From: an uncultured Neisseriaceae bacterium
GTDB lineage: Bacteria; Pseudomonadota; Gammaproteobacteria; Burkholderiales; Neisseriaceae
Direction: 5' to 3'
NCBI GenBank assembly: GCA_946481965.1
Contig: CAMLPN010000011.1
Span: 1-50,189, forward strand
DNA: 50,189 nucleotides
Below the pieces are notes generated by a model. That model saw only the letters and a program-made list of their open reading frames with translations, was not told the DNA's origin and made no database searches. Each line of letters begins with the position of its first letter. The first letter of the stretch is position 1. Below, one piece after another: positions 1 to 8,638 of this stretch. A program made the position numbers and the translations under genes.

Positions 1-61
1 TCGCTTTACCTGATCAAGATAAATAAACTACTAATGGGTTGATTCACCAAGTTACAAACCA

Positions 62-1237
62 TCAGGTAAATAAGTTAGTAAACCAATACCATAAGCGATT
101 AAACCAACCATCTCTGCCCCTGGCTTCTTTTACCTCTTCCAAAGCTACCACATCTTTTTCTGCCACTACCTGATTATTCTCATTTATTAACTTCAATGTT
201 CCCAACACCAGACCTTTGCGGATAGGTGCAACTACTGGCCGGACTGCTTCCAGCTGCAATTTCAGTTTTTTAGCACCATCAGAAGGTTGAGTAACATAAG
301 CGGTATCGATAAAACCAATAGGCACAGAAGATTTATCGCCTTTGTAGACTGAAATATCAGTAATTTTATGTTCACCATCATAAAGTTTCGCCACATTAAA
401 AGAAGTCAGAGCCCAGCTAATTAACTTACTCCCTTCTGCTGCTCTAGCTTCACTACTGTCAGTGCCCACTAAAATAGCAATAATACTGCGTCCATTTCGT
501 TTCGAACTAACCGCCAGATTGTAACCACCATTAATGGTATAGCCTACAGCTAATCCATCTACTTTATCATCTCTGAAAAGAAGTAAATTACGATTTAACT
601 GAGTAATACCATTATTAGTAAAAGATTTAATGGCAAACCAGTTCTGATATTGTGGAAATTTTTGGATCAACAATTGTGCTAGTTGCAGCAAATCGCCAAC
701 ACTACTGTACTGTCCTTCAGCTGCCTGCCCAGTACAATTGATGAAATGTGTATTCTTCAAACCGATCTTTTCCGCCTCTTCATTCATCTGGCGAACAAAA
801 GCTTTTTCACTGCCACTTATCGCTGTAGCTAAAGTAATGGCAGCATCATTGGCAGAAATCGTCAGCATACCCTGAATAACCGTTTCAGCTTTCATAGGCA
901 CATCAGGTTGCATGAATATACGACTACCATCCGATTGCCAACCACTTGTTGGCAAAGTAAGCATACTTTCTGGCTTAAGTTTGCCACTTTGTAAAGCCTG
1001 AAAAACCAGATATGTGGTCATTAATTTAGTTAAAGCCGCTGGTTCTATACGCGAATCCAAATCCCGACTGGCCAATATAGTTTGACTTTGCTGGTCGGCT
1101 ACAACATAAGCGGCAGCATTAATCTCTGGTACAGGTTCAGCACTGATACACTCTAAAACCAAACTCAAGCAAAGTAAGCATAACGATTTAATAATGATTT
1201 TTAAGTCTGTTAACATCATAAACCAAATAAAAGACAC
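62..1237 (-). CDS. D-alanyl-D-alanine carboxypeptidase-like protein (PBP5/6 family), predicted catalytically inactive
   Basis: 391 aa with a hydrophobic N-terminal segment (about residues 13-32), a peptidase S11 domain, a C-terminal beta-rich PBP5-type domain (about 285-370) and an aromatic C-terminal tail like the amphipathic membrane anchor of PBP5. Family members trim the terminal D-alanine from periplasmic peptidoglycan stem peptides. The catalytic SxxK tetrad is AALTK at residues 67-71, so the nucleophile position (68) is Ala (GCT at 1034-1036). SxN is kept as SAN (128-130). KTG is replaced by AVG (230-232). Two of three catalytic motifs are therefore lost although the frame is fully open. 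The fold is probably kept while activity is not, so a structural or regulatory role is possible. The start is uncertain: Met7, Met8 or later could also serve. Family assignment is confident; inactivity is inferred from motifs. Confidence 0.88.
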   Translation of the reverse strand: MSFIWFMMLTDLKIIIKSLCLLCLSLVLECISAEPVPEINAAAYVVADQQSQTILASRDLDSRIEPAALTKLMTTYLVFQALQSGKLKPESMLTLPTSGWQSDGSRIFMQPDVPMKAETVIQGMLTISANDAAITLATAISGSEKAFVRQMNEEAEKIGLKNTHFINCTGQAAEGQYSSVGDLLQLAQLLIQKFPQYQNWFAIKSFTNNGITQLNRNLLLFRDDKVDGLAVGYTINGGYNLAVSSKRNGRSIIAILVGTDSSEARAAEGSKLISWALTSFNVAKLYDGEHKITDISVYKGDKSSVPIGFIDTAYVTQPSDGAKKLKLQLEAVRPVVAPIRKGLVLGTLKLINENNQVVAEKDVVALEEVKEARGRDGWFNRLWYWFTNLFT

Positions 1238-2156
1238 AACCTTGAAATATACATCGATTAATTTCCATCATTATAAATAGAATTCTCAGCACAGTAACGG
1301 CATAAAATAAATAATTAATAAGCAATTATGCCATTAACACAATATTATCATATAGCCACCATATTCAAAGGATTAAGCATTTATACAATGGCTAGCACCA
1401 ATGAATCAAAAATTGATATCTGTAATATTGATACTATTTAAGAATATATTTCCACCAAATAAAAGAAAATCAAAAAATTTTAAAAGCTGATAACATCAGT
1501 TGGTTAAATATTCTGTCCGAATAACTACGCAGACCAAAGCACACCGGCTACGCTGACATGGCGCAGAACTATTCACCTAAGTTTTAGATGCAGATAGTGT
1601 ACGTGATTCCGACGGTATCGGCATAACTGTATCATTACTGGTGATCACTTAAAGCTATTGAAAACTGGAAGTACGATGCATTACAAATGCAATGAAAAGA
1701 ACTGGGAGGAAAAATATGGTATCAGGAATACTCTATTTGCATATACAAGATTGAAACTGAAAATACATTTCACTTTTAAATACTTTTAAAGCAAATTAAT
1801 TTGTGTGAAAATGAGACTAATTGGTTTCTTTTGTAAATTTTATTTATTAATTTTATGCTGATTAGCTTACCTTGTCTTGCTGCCATTTGAGTAAAATCAT
1901 CAGCTCAGATTTTCAGAAAGATAACTTTCATACTGATTCACTCATTGCTTTAAATTAAGATGAAATAGATAAAGTGCAGCCGGATAACAAATAATATTTG
2001 CAAGTCAAAAAGATTATTGAATGACTGCATATGAACGCAACTAATTTCTGTTCGTATACCGCTCACCATTGGTCACCACATGACTCCGCTATACACTATA
2101 GCTGGCTGTTAGTGACTAAATATTATTAAAAACCTTTAATAACTCAAATCGTTACA
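1238..2156. other. AT-rich intergenic stretch, possibly holding decayed sequence
   Basis: This 919-bp gap lies between two divergent genes and contains no open frame I would call a gene. Roughly 1490-1760 is less AT-rich than its flanks and gives short open pieces broken by stops in every frame, which suggests eroded coding sequence, but no family is recognisable. The rest should hold the divergent promoters for the PBP-like gene and ilvA; I could not assign convincing -35/-10 pairs. Confidence 0.4.
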
Positions 2157-3695
2157 ATGAATATGAACAATCATTCGGATTATCTCACTCGCATACTAAA
2201 TGCTGCTGTTTATGATGTTGCTATAGAAACGCCCTTAGATTATGCTACCAATCTTTCAGATCGCTTGCATAATCATATCTGGATTAAACGCGAAGATTTA
2301 CAGCCGGTATTTTCATTTAAAATTCGCGGTGCTTATAACAAAATGGCTAAACTTGATAGCGCTACCCTAAAAAAAGGCATAATCACTGCATCGGCTGGAA
2401 ATCATGCTCAGGGTGTTGCGCTTTCAGCCCAAAAACTGGGCTGTATTGCTACTATTGTCATGCCCAAAACTACGCCACAAATTAAAATCGAGGCAGTCAA
2501 AAAACGTGGTGGAAAAGTTGTTTTAGCCGGTGAATCTTATAACGATGCTTACGACCATGCCATGAAACTGGTTGCTGAAAGTGGGCTGACTTATATTCCC
2601 CCGTTCGATGATCCGGAAGTCATTGCCGGTCAGGGAACCATTGGCATGGAAATTCTACGTCAGCATCATAAGCCAATTGATGCTGTATTCGTGGCAATTG
2701 GTGGTGGTGGTCTGGCGGCAGGCATTGCTGCTTATATTAAAAATGTGCGTCCAAAGATAAAAGTTATCGGAGTGGAAACAGAAGATGCCTGTGCCATGAA
2801 ACAATCGATAGCAGCCGGTAAACGAGTTGAATTAAAAGAAGTTGGCTTATTTGCAGATGGCACAGCGGTAAAACTGGTTGGGGAAGAGACTTTTGCTATT
2901 TGTAAGGATCTACTGGACGAGATTATTACTGTTGATACCGATGCTATTTGCTCAGCCATTAAAGATATTTTTGATGATACCCGCAGCATTACCGAAACTT
3001 CCGGGGCCTTAGCTTTAGCTGGTTTAAAAGCCTATATTGCCAGAGATAAATGTCAGCAACAAAATCTGATTGCTATTGCCAGCGGTGCGAATATGAACTT
3101 TCATCGTTTGCGCCACGTCTCTGAACGCAGTGAATTAAGTGAAGGTCACGAGGGTATTTTTGCCGTAACTATCCCCGAAGAACCCGGTAGCTTTCGACGT
3201 TTTATTGATCTGATCGATAATCGCAGTATCACCGAATTTAATTATCGCTACGGCGACAGTCAGAAAGCCCATATATTTGTTGGTATCCAGAGTAATAATA
3301 CCGAAGAACTAGCCCAGATTACAGCTGAGCTAAATGATCATGGTTTACCGGCAATCGAACTTACCCATAACGAAATGGCAAAATTGCATATTCGCTATAT
3401 GGTTGGCGGTCGCACCAGTAAAGTAGAAAACGAAAGACTGATTAGCTTTGAATTTCCAGAACGACCCGGAGCTCTGGCACGCTTTCTTAACCATATGCAA
3501 TCCGACTGGAATATTACGCTGTTTCACTATCGCAATCATGGGGCAGATTTTGGTCGGGTGCTGGTTGGTCTGGATATTCCTCCTAATGATTCAGAGAAAT
3601 TTATTGCTTTTCTGGATAATGTTGGGTATCCGTATTGTGATCACACTACAAACGCCGCATACCAATTATTTTTAAGTGACTCAACTAATAAGTAA
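2157..3695 (+). CDS. ilvA: Threonine ammonia-lyase (biosynthetic threonine deaminase)
   Basis: 512 aa, the usual length of the long biosynthetic form. It is a PLP enzyme converting L-threonine to 2-oxobutanoate and ammonia, the first committed step of isoleucine synthesis. The PLP lysine is K55 in SFKIRGAYNKM, the phosphate-binding glycine loop is GGGGLAAG at about 182-189, and the SAGNHAQG motif is at 79-86. Two ACT-like regulatory domains fill about 330-505, typical of feedback control by isoleucine and valine. Met3 is an alternative start. It is monocistronic and followed by a strong terminator. Confidence 0.96.
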   Translation: MNMNNHSDYLTRILNAAVYDVAIETPLDYATNLSDRLHNHIWIKREDLQPVFSFKIRGAYNKMAKLDSATLKKGIITASAGNHAQGVALSAQKLGCIATIVMPKTTPQIKIEAVKKRGGKVVLAGESYNDAYDHAMKLVAESGLTYIPPFDDPEVIAGQGTIGMEILRQHHKPIDAVFVAIGGGGLAAGIAAYIKNVRPKIKVIGVETEDACAMKQSIAAGKRVELKEVGLFADGTAVKLVGEETFAICKDLLDEIITVDTDAICSAIKDIFDDTRSITETSGALALAGLKAYIARDKCQQQNLIAIASGANMNFHRLRHVSERSELSEGHEGIFAVTIPEEPGSFRRFIDLIDNRSITEFNYRYGDSQKAHIFVGIQSNNTEELAQITAELNDHGLPAIELTHNEMAKLHIRYMVGGRTSKVENERLISFEFPERPGALARFLNHMQSDWNITLFHYRNHGADFGRVLVGLDIPPNDSEKFIAFLDNVGYPYCDHTTNAAYQLFLSDSTNK

Positions 3696-3715
3696 TAAAA
3701 TATATATGGTTACAT

Positions 3716-3747
3716 ACTGAGGGAGTAATTTAGCTTACTGCCTCAGT
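3716..3747 (+). terminator. Intrinsic terminator of ilvA
   Basis: The arm ACTGAGG pairs with CCTCAGT and, after one G-G mismatch, AGTAA pairs with TTACT around a 6-nt loop (3729-3734). A short T run (3747-3750) follows. It lies 20 bp after the ilvA stop codon. Confidence 0.85.
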
Positions 3748-4006
3748 TTTCTATCTGATATAGGTAAAAAATCTTTTATTGCTTATAAAAGCTAATTTGG
3801 CACAAACAGCAGAGCCATAATTAAAATAATGTTCTCTGTTGAATAATAAAAGGATAGCAGAACCAATTTATAACTAGAGATCGCCTATTTATATTGGGCG
3901 AAACCATTAATAATCTTAGGCATCATCAATTTATCCAGATTAGGGTCGCCATTGATTCAGCTAACCTGAAAATCAAATAAACAATGCTTACATAATTTGT
4001 TTAGAT

Positions 4007-4612
4007 TTATTTAACATTTCGCCGTTCATAGACAGCCTGCGCTAGAGTACCGGCATCGACATACTCCAACTCACCTCCCAACGGCATACCTCGTGCCAGT
4101 CGGGTTATTTTAGCAGGGAAATTAGTTAATAACTGAGACAAGACATAAGCAGTTGCATCACCTTCAGCTGTAAAGTTAGTCGCAATGATGACTTCGTCTA
4201 TTTCATGTTCTTGTAGTCGAATAATCAATTTATCCAGATCTATTGCATTTAAATCTGCCCCTTGTCCTGGATTAACCTGTCCCATCAGGACAAAATACAA
4301 CCCATCGTGGCAATTGGCTGCTTCCATACTGGCCACATCTACTGGCATCTGTACAAGCATAAGTCGTTTGCTATCGCGCTGTTCGTCAGCACAGATATCA
4401 CACAACTCACCTTCACAAAAAGTATTACATAAACGACAGTGATGTATTTGTAATAGGGCAGCCTGAATTGCCGCTACTAATTCTTCTGCACCCGCTCGTT
4501 TGTGCTGTAACAATTCATACGCCATCCGCTGCGCTGTTTTCGGGCCTACATTAGGCAAAACCTTTAATGCGTTGGTTAAACGCCCCAGTGCATCAGTGGA
4601 TTTTTTACTCAT
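4007..4612 (-). CDS. recR: Recombination mediator protein RecR
   Basis: 201 aa, full family length. RecR acts with RecF/RecO to load RecA on gapped DNA. The order is an N-terminal helix-hairpin-helix (LPNVGPKTAQRMAYELL, about 19-35), a four-cysteine zinc finger (CRLCNTFCEGELCDIC, about 59-74), a Toprim domain (about 80-175) and a C-terminal Walker-B-like segment. It is last in the dnaX-ebfC-recR order, widely conserved in bacteria. The 248-bp gap after ebfC carries a hairpin, so recR may also have its own promoter. Confidence 0.96.
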   Translation of the reverse strand: MSKKSTDALGRLTNALKVLPNVGPKTAQRMAYELLQHKRAGAEELVAAIQAALLQIHHCRLCNTFCEGELCDICADEQRDSKRLMLVQMPVDVASMEAANCHDGLYFVLMGQVNPGQGADLNAIDLDKLIIRLQEHEIDEVIIATNFTAEGDATAYVLSQLLTNFPAKITRLARGMPLGGELEYVDAGTLAQAVYERRNVK

Positions 4613-4751
4613 TAAATTACTCGCTTGTAAATCAACTACTTACCAATGTATCAGATAATAGCAAATATACCAAGATTGTCACTTGCACTGAAGCTGAATA
4701 TTTGCTGTAAGCGGTTATTGCCTAACTGAACAGTGCAGATAAATTGATGAT

Positions 4752-4778
4752 AGCCAGTTGTTTTCAAAACAACTGGCT
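4752..4778. other. Perfect hairpin between ebfC and recR
   Basis: An 11-bp perfect inverted repeat (AGCCAGTTGTT paired with AACAACTGGCT) has a 5-nt loop. Neither side is followed by a clean T run, so it is at best a weak terminator. It could instead be an RNA-processing or mRNA-stabilising element separating recR from dnaX-ebfC. The structure is seen directly; its role is not known. Confidence 0.55.
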
Positions 4779-4860
4779 TAGTGTTTTCGCTTATAACAAT
4801 AATATTCTATTAAAAAATACAATTGCCTGATTCAAGATTCTGAGTAGGAATAGTGATTAT

Positions 4861-5202
4861 TTATTTAAAAAAATCGCCCATCCCTGCTGGCAGATTCATA
4901 CCCTGAGTGAACTGCCCCATACGCTCTGAAGAAGTGGCTTCTGCTTTGCGAACAGCGTCATTTACTGCCGCCGCAATCAAATCTTCCAGCATTTCTTTGT
5001 CGTCGGCTGCGTCACTCAGTAAACTATCATCAATATGAATACGTTTCACACCATAATGACAATTCATGGTCACTTTAACCATACCAGCACCAGATTCACC
5101 TTCAACTTCAACATTGGCCAACTCTGCCTGCGCTTTTTTCATCCGCTCCTGCATCTGTTGCGCCTGCTTCATTAAACCACCCAAACCCGCTTTTCCAAAC
5201 AT
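4861..5202 (-). CDS. ebfC: YbaB/EbfC family nucleoid-associated protein
   Basis: 113 aa, the family's usual size. YbaB/EbfC proteins are small dimeric DNA-binding proteins. The sequence has the characteristic start [18 protein letters not shown], an early charged helix ([18 protein letters not shown]) and a central beta region ([18 protein letters not shown]). The gene lies 51 bp after dnaX and before recR, the standard arrangement. Confidence 0.95.
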   Translation of the reverse strand: MFGKAGLGGLMKQAQQMQERMKKAQAELANVEVEGESGAGMVKVTMNCHYGVKRIHIDDSLLSDAADDKEMLEDLIAAAVNDAVRKAEATSSERMGQFTQGMNLPAGMGDFFK

Positions 5203-5253
5203 AATTATGTCCTTATTATTTAAAAATCAAAATAGATTGATTGAAAATTTCAT

Positions 5254-7224
5254 TCATTGTTCACGTAATTGTAAACTATCTGTAATCCAGCTTGCATCGA
5301 AAGTTTCGATTAGCTTTTGCACATACGGTTCTGATTCAAGACTTGACTGAGCTTGCTGTTGCTCCTGTTCTCTCAAACGTTGCTGCCGCATAACGGGTGT
5401 TTCCAGTTCGGTCTGCTCCGACCAACCACAGGTATTAATCCGAATAGGCTTACCATATGCAGCAGATAAGCTTTCAGCCAGACGGGTAAGCAATTCTCGA
5501 TTAGCTGTAGGTTCGCCCTGCTCGGCTAAAGCAATTGTTAAACTGCCACTGCTGTCATCAAAATCAGCTATAGCAGAATGCTGACTAAAAAGCTGCACTG
5601 CACCCAGTCTAGGTGCCAGTTTAGCCAGAATTTCTGGCCAGTTTTCTGCGTTCAGAGGTGGCAGTTTTTCTTCAATTGATAAATCTTGGGTTTCAGTTTG
5701 AATTTCATTTTTTTCATCCGCTGACAAATGAATACTTACTGCAGGATTATTCATCTGCTGTGGTTCAGATTCCTGTGCCTGACTGGTGATCTCTTGGGTT
5801 GGTAATGCCGAGGTAGGTGAATCAATAATTTCCTCAGCTTCCAAGTCATCAGTTACAACTTGCGGATCAGCATTAATAGTTGATTCTGCTGATATTTCAG
5901 TTGCAGACTGGATATTAGACAGTTCAGTAGGTTGAGAATGATGCTTATCTGTACTCGGCTGCGCAATAGGTGACGATCCAGTTTCTGACCTAGCTAACGG
6001 TGGTGCAGTAACATTTTGTGCTACAGATAAAGCTGTGTCTGTATTTTCATTTCTGACACCAAAATGCTGCTTTGCAGACTGATTATCCTGCAAAGTCGTG
6101 CCAGCGATCTGTCCATGTACGCGCTGTTCTGCCATGGCTGCTAGTGGTGCAAAGGCCAGCATGCGCAGCAAAGTCATGATAAAACCTGCGTTTTCATCCG
6201 GTGCCAAGGGCAAATCAGCTTTGCCACGTAAAGCGCACTGATAGTAGAGTTGAATTTGTTCTGGTGAAAATAACTTAGCCAGATGAGATAGAGCTGTATA
6301 TTCAGGATCGTCTGTCTGAATGGCAGTTGGAACGGTCTGTAATAAACTTAACCGTTGTAACAGTAAAGCTAATTCAGTTAACGCACCGTCAAAACCAATA
6401 GCATTATTAGTCATCTCATTGGCTTGAGCCAATAGTGCCTGACCATCACGTTCGGCCAAAGCTTGCAGTAATGCGTACAAATAGCTTTTATCCACCGCGC
6501 CAATCATGTTGCGCACATCAGTTTCTGTTACTTTACCGGAGCCAATAGCAATCGCCTGATCAAGCAAACTTAGCGCATCGCGCATCGAACCAGCAGCGGC
6601 ACGACCTAATAGTTGCAAAGCAGTATCTTCATATGCAATTTGTTCATGTTGCAGCACATAAACCAAATGATCATAGACTTGAGCAGTATTCAGGTTGCGC
6701 AAAACAAATTGTAAACAGCGACTCAATACCGTTACCGGTACTTTTTGCGGATCAGTTGTGGCAAGAATAAATTTGACGTGTTCCGGAGGCTCCTCCAGCG
6801 TTTTGAGCATGGCATTAAAAGCACTCTTGGACAACATATGCACTTCGTCAATAATATAGACTTTATAACTACCCATGGTCGGCGCATATTGTGCGTTTTC
6901 CAGCACTTCACGGATATTATCAATACCTGTATTGGAAGCAGCATCTATCTCCAGTACATCAACAAACCGTCCGGCGTCAATTTGCTGGCAGCAATTACAT
7001 TGATTACAGGGTTCGCCATGAATAGTGTGCTGGCAATTTAAACTTTTGGCGAGAATTCGTGCAATGGTAGTCTTACCTACTCCGCGAGTACCTGTGAGCA
7101 AATAAGCATGGTGCAACCTACCCTTATCCAGCGCATTAACTAATGCCTTAACCACATGTTCCTGCCCGACTAAATCGGCAAATTTCTTAGGTCGCCATTT
7201 TCGCGCCAATACTTGATAAGTCAT
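5254..7224 (-). CDS. dnaX: DNA polymerase III subunits tau (and possibly gamma)
   Basis: The tau form is 656 aa from the ATG at 7224, chosen because the family's conserved N-terminus is MTYQVLARKWRPKKF; ATGs at 7230 and 7266 are also in frame. It is the clamp-loader ATPase that also ties the replicative polymerase and helicase together. It shows Walker A (GTRGVGKTT), a four-cysteine zinc knuckle (CQHTIHGEPCNQCNCC), Walker B/DEVH and a sensor-1 region. A long low-complexity linker (about 385-530) precedes the C-terminal polymerase-binding domain beginning near LPPLNAENWPEIL. A run of seven A's in the coding strand (5708-5714) sits just before that last domain, and a -1 slip there reads directly into TGA, which would yield a gamma-like product of about 505 aa. 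First gene of dnaX-ebfC-recR. Confidence 0.95.
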   Translation of the reverse strand: MTYQVLARKWRPKKFADLVGQEHVVKALVNALDKGRLHHAYLLTGTRGVGKTTIARILAKSLNCQHTIHGEPCNQCNCCQQIDAGRFVDVLEIDAASNTGIDNIREVLENAQYAPTMGSYKVYIIDEVHMLSKSAFNAMLKTLEEPPEHVKFILATTDPQKVPVTVLSRCLQFVLRNLNTAQVYDHLVYVLQHEQIAYEDTALQLLGRAAAGSMRDALSLLDQAIAIGSGKVTETDVRNMIGAVDKSYLYALLQALAERDGQALLAQANEMTNNAIGFDGALTELALLLQRLSLLQTVPTAIQTDDPEYTALSHLAKLFSPEQIQLYYQCALRGKADLPLAPDENAGFIMTLLRMLAFAPLAAMAEQRVHGQIAGTTLQDNQSAKQHFGVRNENTDTALSVAQNVTAPPLARSETGSSPIAQPSTDKHHSQPTELSNIQSATEISAESTINADPQVVTDDLEAEEIIDSPTSALPTQEITSQAQESEPQQMNNPAVSIHLSADEKNEIQTETQDLSIEEKLPPLNAENWPEILAKLAPRLGAVQLFSQHSAIADFDDSSGSLTIALAEQGEPTANRELLTRLAESLSAAYGKPIRINTCGWSEQTELETPVMRQQRLREQEQQQAQSSLESEPYVQKLIETFDASWITDSLQLREQ

Positions 7225-7560
7225 AACCATCCGCAGCTGCTTACGCAGTAAATCTAAATTAATCAATCAAAACTGGTTTGCAACCAGCTTGAAACGACAT
7301 ATTGTAAACAAAAAACGATCATAACGGTGCACTGTAAGATCGATACCAGTAAATAATATAATTTTCTGCATTTAATTTGGTTTATCTAAAACCTGGCCAC
7401 GATATAGAAATAAATTGATAAACTCGTACCATTAAATTTTAGCAAATTTATCCGAAAATTAGGAACATGCTATTAATGCTGGTTTTATTTCAAAAAATAA
7501 ACCATAAGAAATTAATATTTATATATATTTGCATTAATGATATTTTTTTATAAGATTTAC
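7225..7560. other. Divergent intergenic region upstream of dnaX
   Basis: This AT-rich stretch lies between dnaX (minus) and the leader of the B3/B4-domain gene (plus). It should hold the dnaX promoter, but no convincing pair of boxes stands out. I see no gene in it. Confidence 0.4.
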
Positions 7561-7597
7561 TTTTATCTGTATTTAACTCAATATATAATGTAAAGAA
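7561..7597 (+). promoter_or_regulatory. Candidate promoter of the structured leader of the B3/B4-domain gene
   Basis: A perfect -10 box TATAAT lies at 7584-7589. The -35 region is weak: TTTATC at 7562-7567 with 16-bp spacing is the best I can find. The predicted transcript would start near 7596 and run straight into the terminator at 7619-7673. Confidence 0.45.
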
Positions 7598-7618
7598 GCA
7601 CTTAATCGTCGCCGGACG

Positions 7619-7673
7619 AAGTAATTATTGACTCTTTTAGGCCTTAGTAAGAGTCAATAGTTACTTTTTTTTT
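7619..7673 (+). terminator. Strong intrinsic terminator inside the 5' leader of the B3/B4-domain gene
   Basis: An 18-bp stem (7619-7636 with 7649-7666, only one G-U pair) encloses a 12-nt loop and is followed by nine T's (7665-7673). No plus-strand gene lies upstream; dnaX runs the other way. The terminator therefore ends only a roughly 75-nt transcript from the promoter near 7584. That fits an attenuator-type leader or a small RNA. A minor hairpin, CGTC-gccg-GACG (7607-7618), precedes it. Confidence 0.8.
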
Positions 7674-7698
7674 ATTTAAATAATATGAGGTGAAAAAA

Positions 7699-8409
7699 AT
7701 GTCACAAATTTTTTCAGTAAATGCAGATGTTTGGCAACTTATTCCCGAACTTGAAATTGGTGTAATTACTGGCCATCGCCAAGAGTTAACAGATAAAGTT
7801 CCAGCAGAGTTATTAACTCAGGCCAATCAACAAGCGCTCAAATGGGTAACCGAAGATCCGATCAGTGCTAATCCAGTAGTTAAATCTTGGCGTGACACAT
7901 TTCAAAAATTTAAAACCAAAAAAGGAGCACATTGTTCGGTAGAAAATTTATTGAAAAGAGCCAAACAAGGCAAAGCAGTCAGACCCATTAATGGTTTGGT
8001 CGATGTTTATAATTCAGTTTCCTTAGAAATGGCCTTCCCTATTGGTGGCTTTGACTTAGATAAAATCCATGGCCATCTCAATCTCTTAGTGGCAGAGCAA
8101 AGCGAGGACTTTTGGGCACTGGGAGAAAATGAACCTGAAAAAACATTGGTGGGCGAAATTATTTATCACGATGATCAATCCGTGCTGACCAGATGTTTAA
8201 ACTGGCGCGATAGCGTTACATCAGGACTAACCGAAAATACTCAAAATGTGGCTTTTATCATTGAAAATAATGACCCGCAACGCCATACAGATTTTGTGGC
8301 TGCCATTGAGCTTTTGCAAAAGCGTTTAGCTGATTTTCTTGAGCTGAAAACCACCTCTCAAATAGTAAACCAGCAACAACATAGCTGCGAACTATCTTAT
8401 AGCGCCTGA
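7699..8409 (+). CDS. B3/B4 tRNA-binding domain protein
   Basis: 236 aa. It resembles the stand-alone B3/B4 domain family (COG3382 type), related to the editing domain of the phenylalanyl-tRNA synthetase beta chain. Typical segments are NPVVKSWRDTFQKFKTKKG (about 60-78), a VENLLKRAKQGK helix, and a PINGLVDVYNSVSLE core followed by PIGGFDLDKI. Some family members are thought to act on tRNA or amino-acid substrates; the function here is unproven. The ATG at 7699 is chosen because GAGG (7687-7690) is spaced correctly for it, whereas the in-frame GTG at 7690 overlaps that site. The gene is monocistronic, sits just after a leader terminator and ends before a bidirectional terminator. Confidence 0.8.
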   Translation: MSQIFSVNADVWQLIPELEIGVITGHRQELTDKVPAELLTQANQQALKWVTEDPISANPVVKSWRDTFQKFKTKKGAHCSVENLLKRAKQGKAVRPINGLVDVYNSVSLEMAFPIGGFDLDKIHGHLNLLVAEQSEDFWALGENEPEKTLVGEIIYHDDQSVLTRCLNWRDSVTSGLTENTQNVAFIIENNDPQRHTDFVAAIELLQKRLADFLELKTTSQIVNQQQHSCELSYSA

Positions 8410-8583
8410 GAATGTCATTTACAATTATACTGATCTATAAATTCTTAGCCAGAGATGGAATATGATATTTAAGGTAATAAATTTTGTCTTATAGATTTAT
8501 AGATCGTATTCATTATTATATTTTAAATCTATAAAACATAGCGGAAATAATTTGAAATTAAATGCAGTTACTTAGTTACGCTT

Positions 8584-8620
8584 AAAAACAGCCATTTTTA
8601 TCTGTAATGGCTGTTTTTTT
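8584..8620. terminator. Bidirectional terminator between the B3/B4-domain gene and mltB
   Basis: A 13-bp stem (arms AAAAACAGCCAT and ATGGCTGTTTTT) has an A run on the left and T run on the right, between two convergent genes. It can serve both strands. Confidence 0.85.
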
Positions 8621-8638
8621 ATTAAGCAAAAACGAATT

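Noticed and set aside
1540-1660. Possible phage lysozyme-like or repeat-protein remnant (reading NNYADQSTPATLTW and DSDGIGITV)
   Set aside because: The pieces are in different frames with stops between them and do not match a catalytic motif convincingly.
7619-7673. Guanidine- or other named riboswitch before the B3/B4-domain gene
   Set aside because: The short CGTC-gccg-GACG hairpin lacks the conserved loop sequences of riboswitch classes I could recall. Only a terminator-containing leader can be supported.
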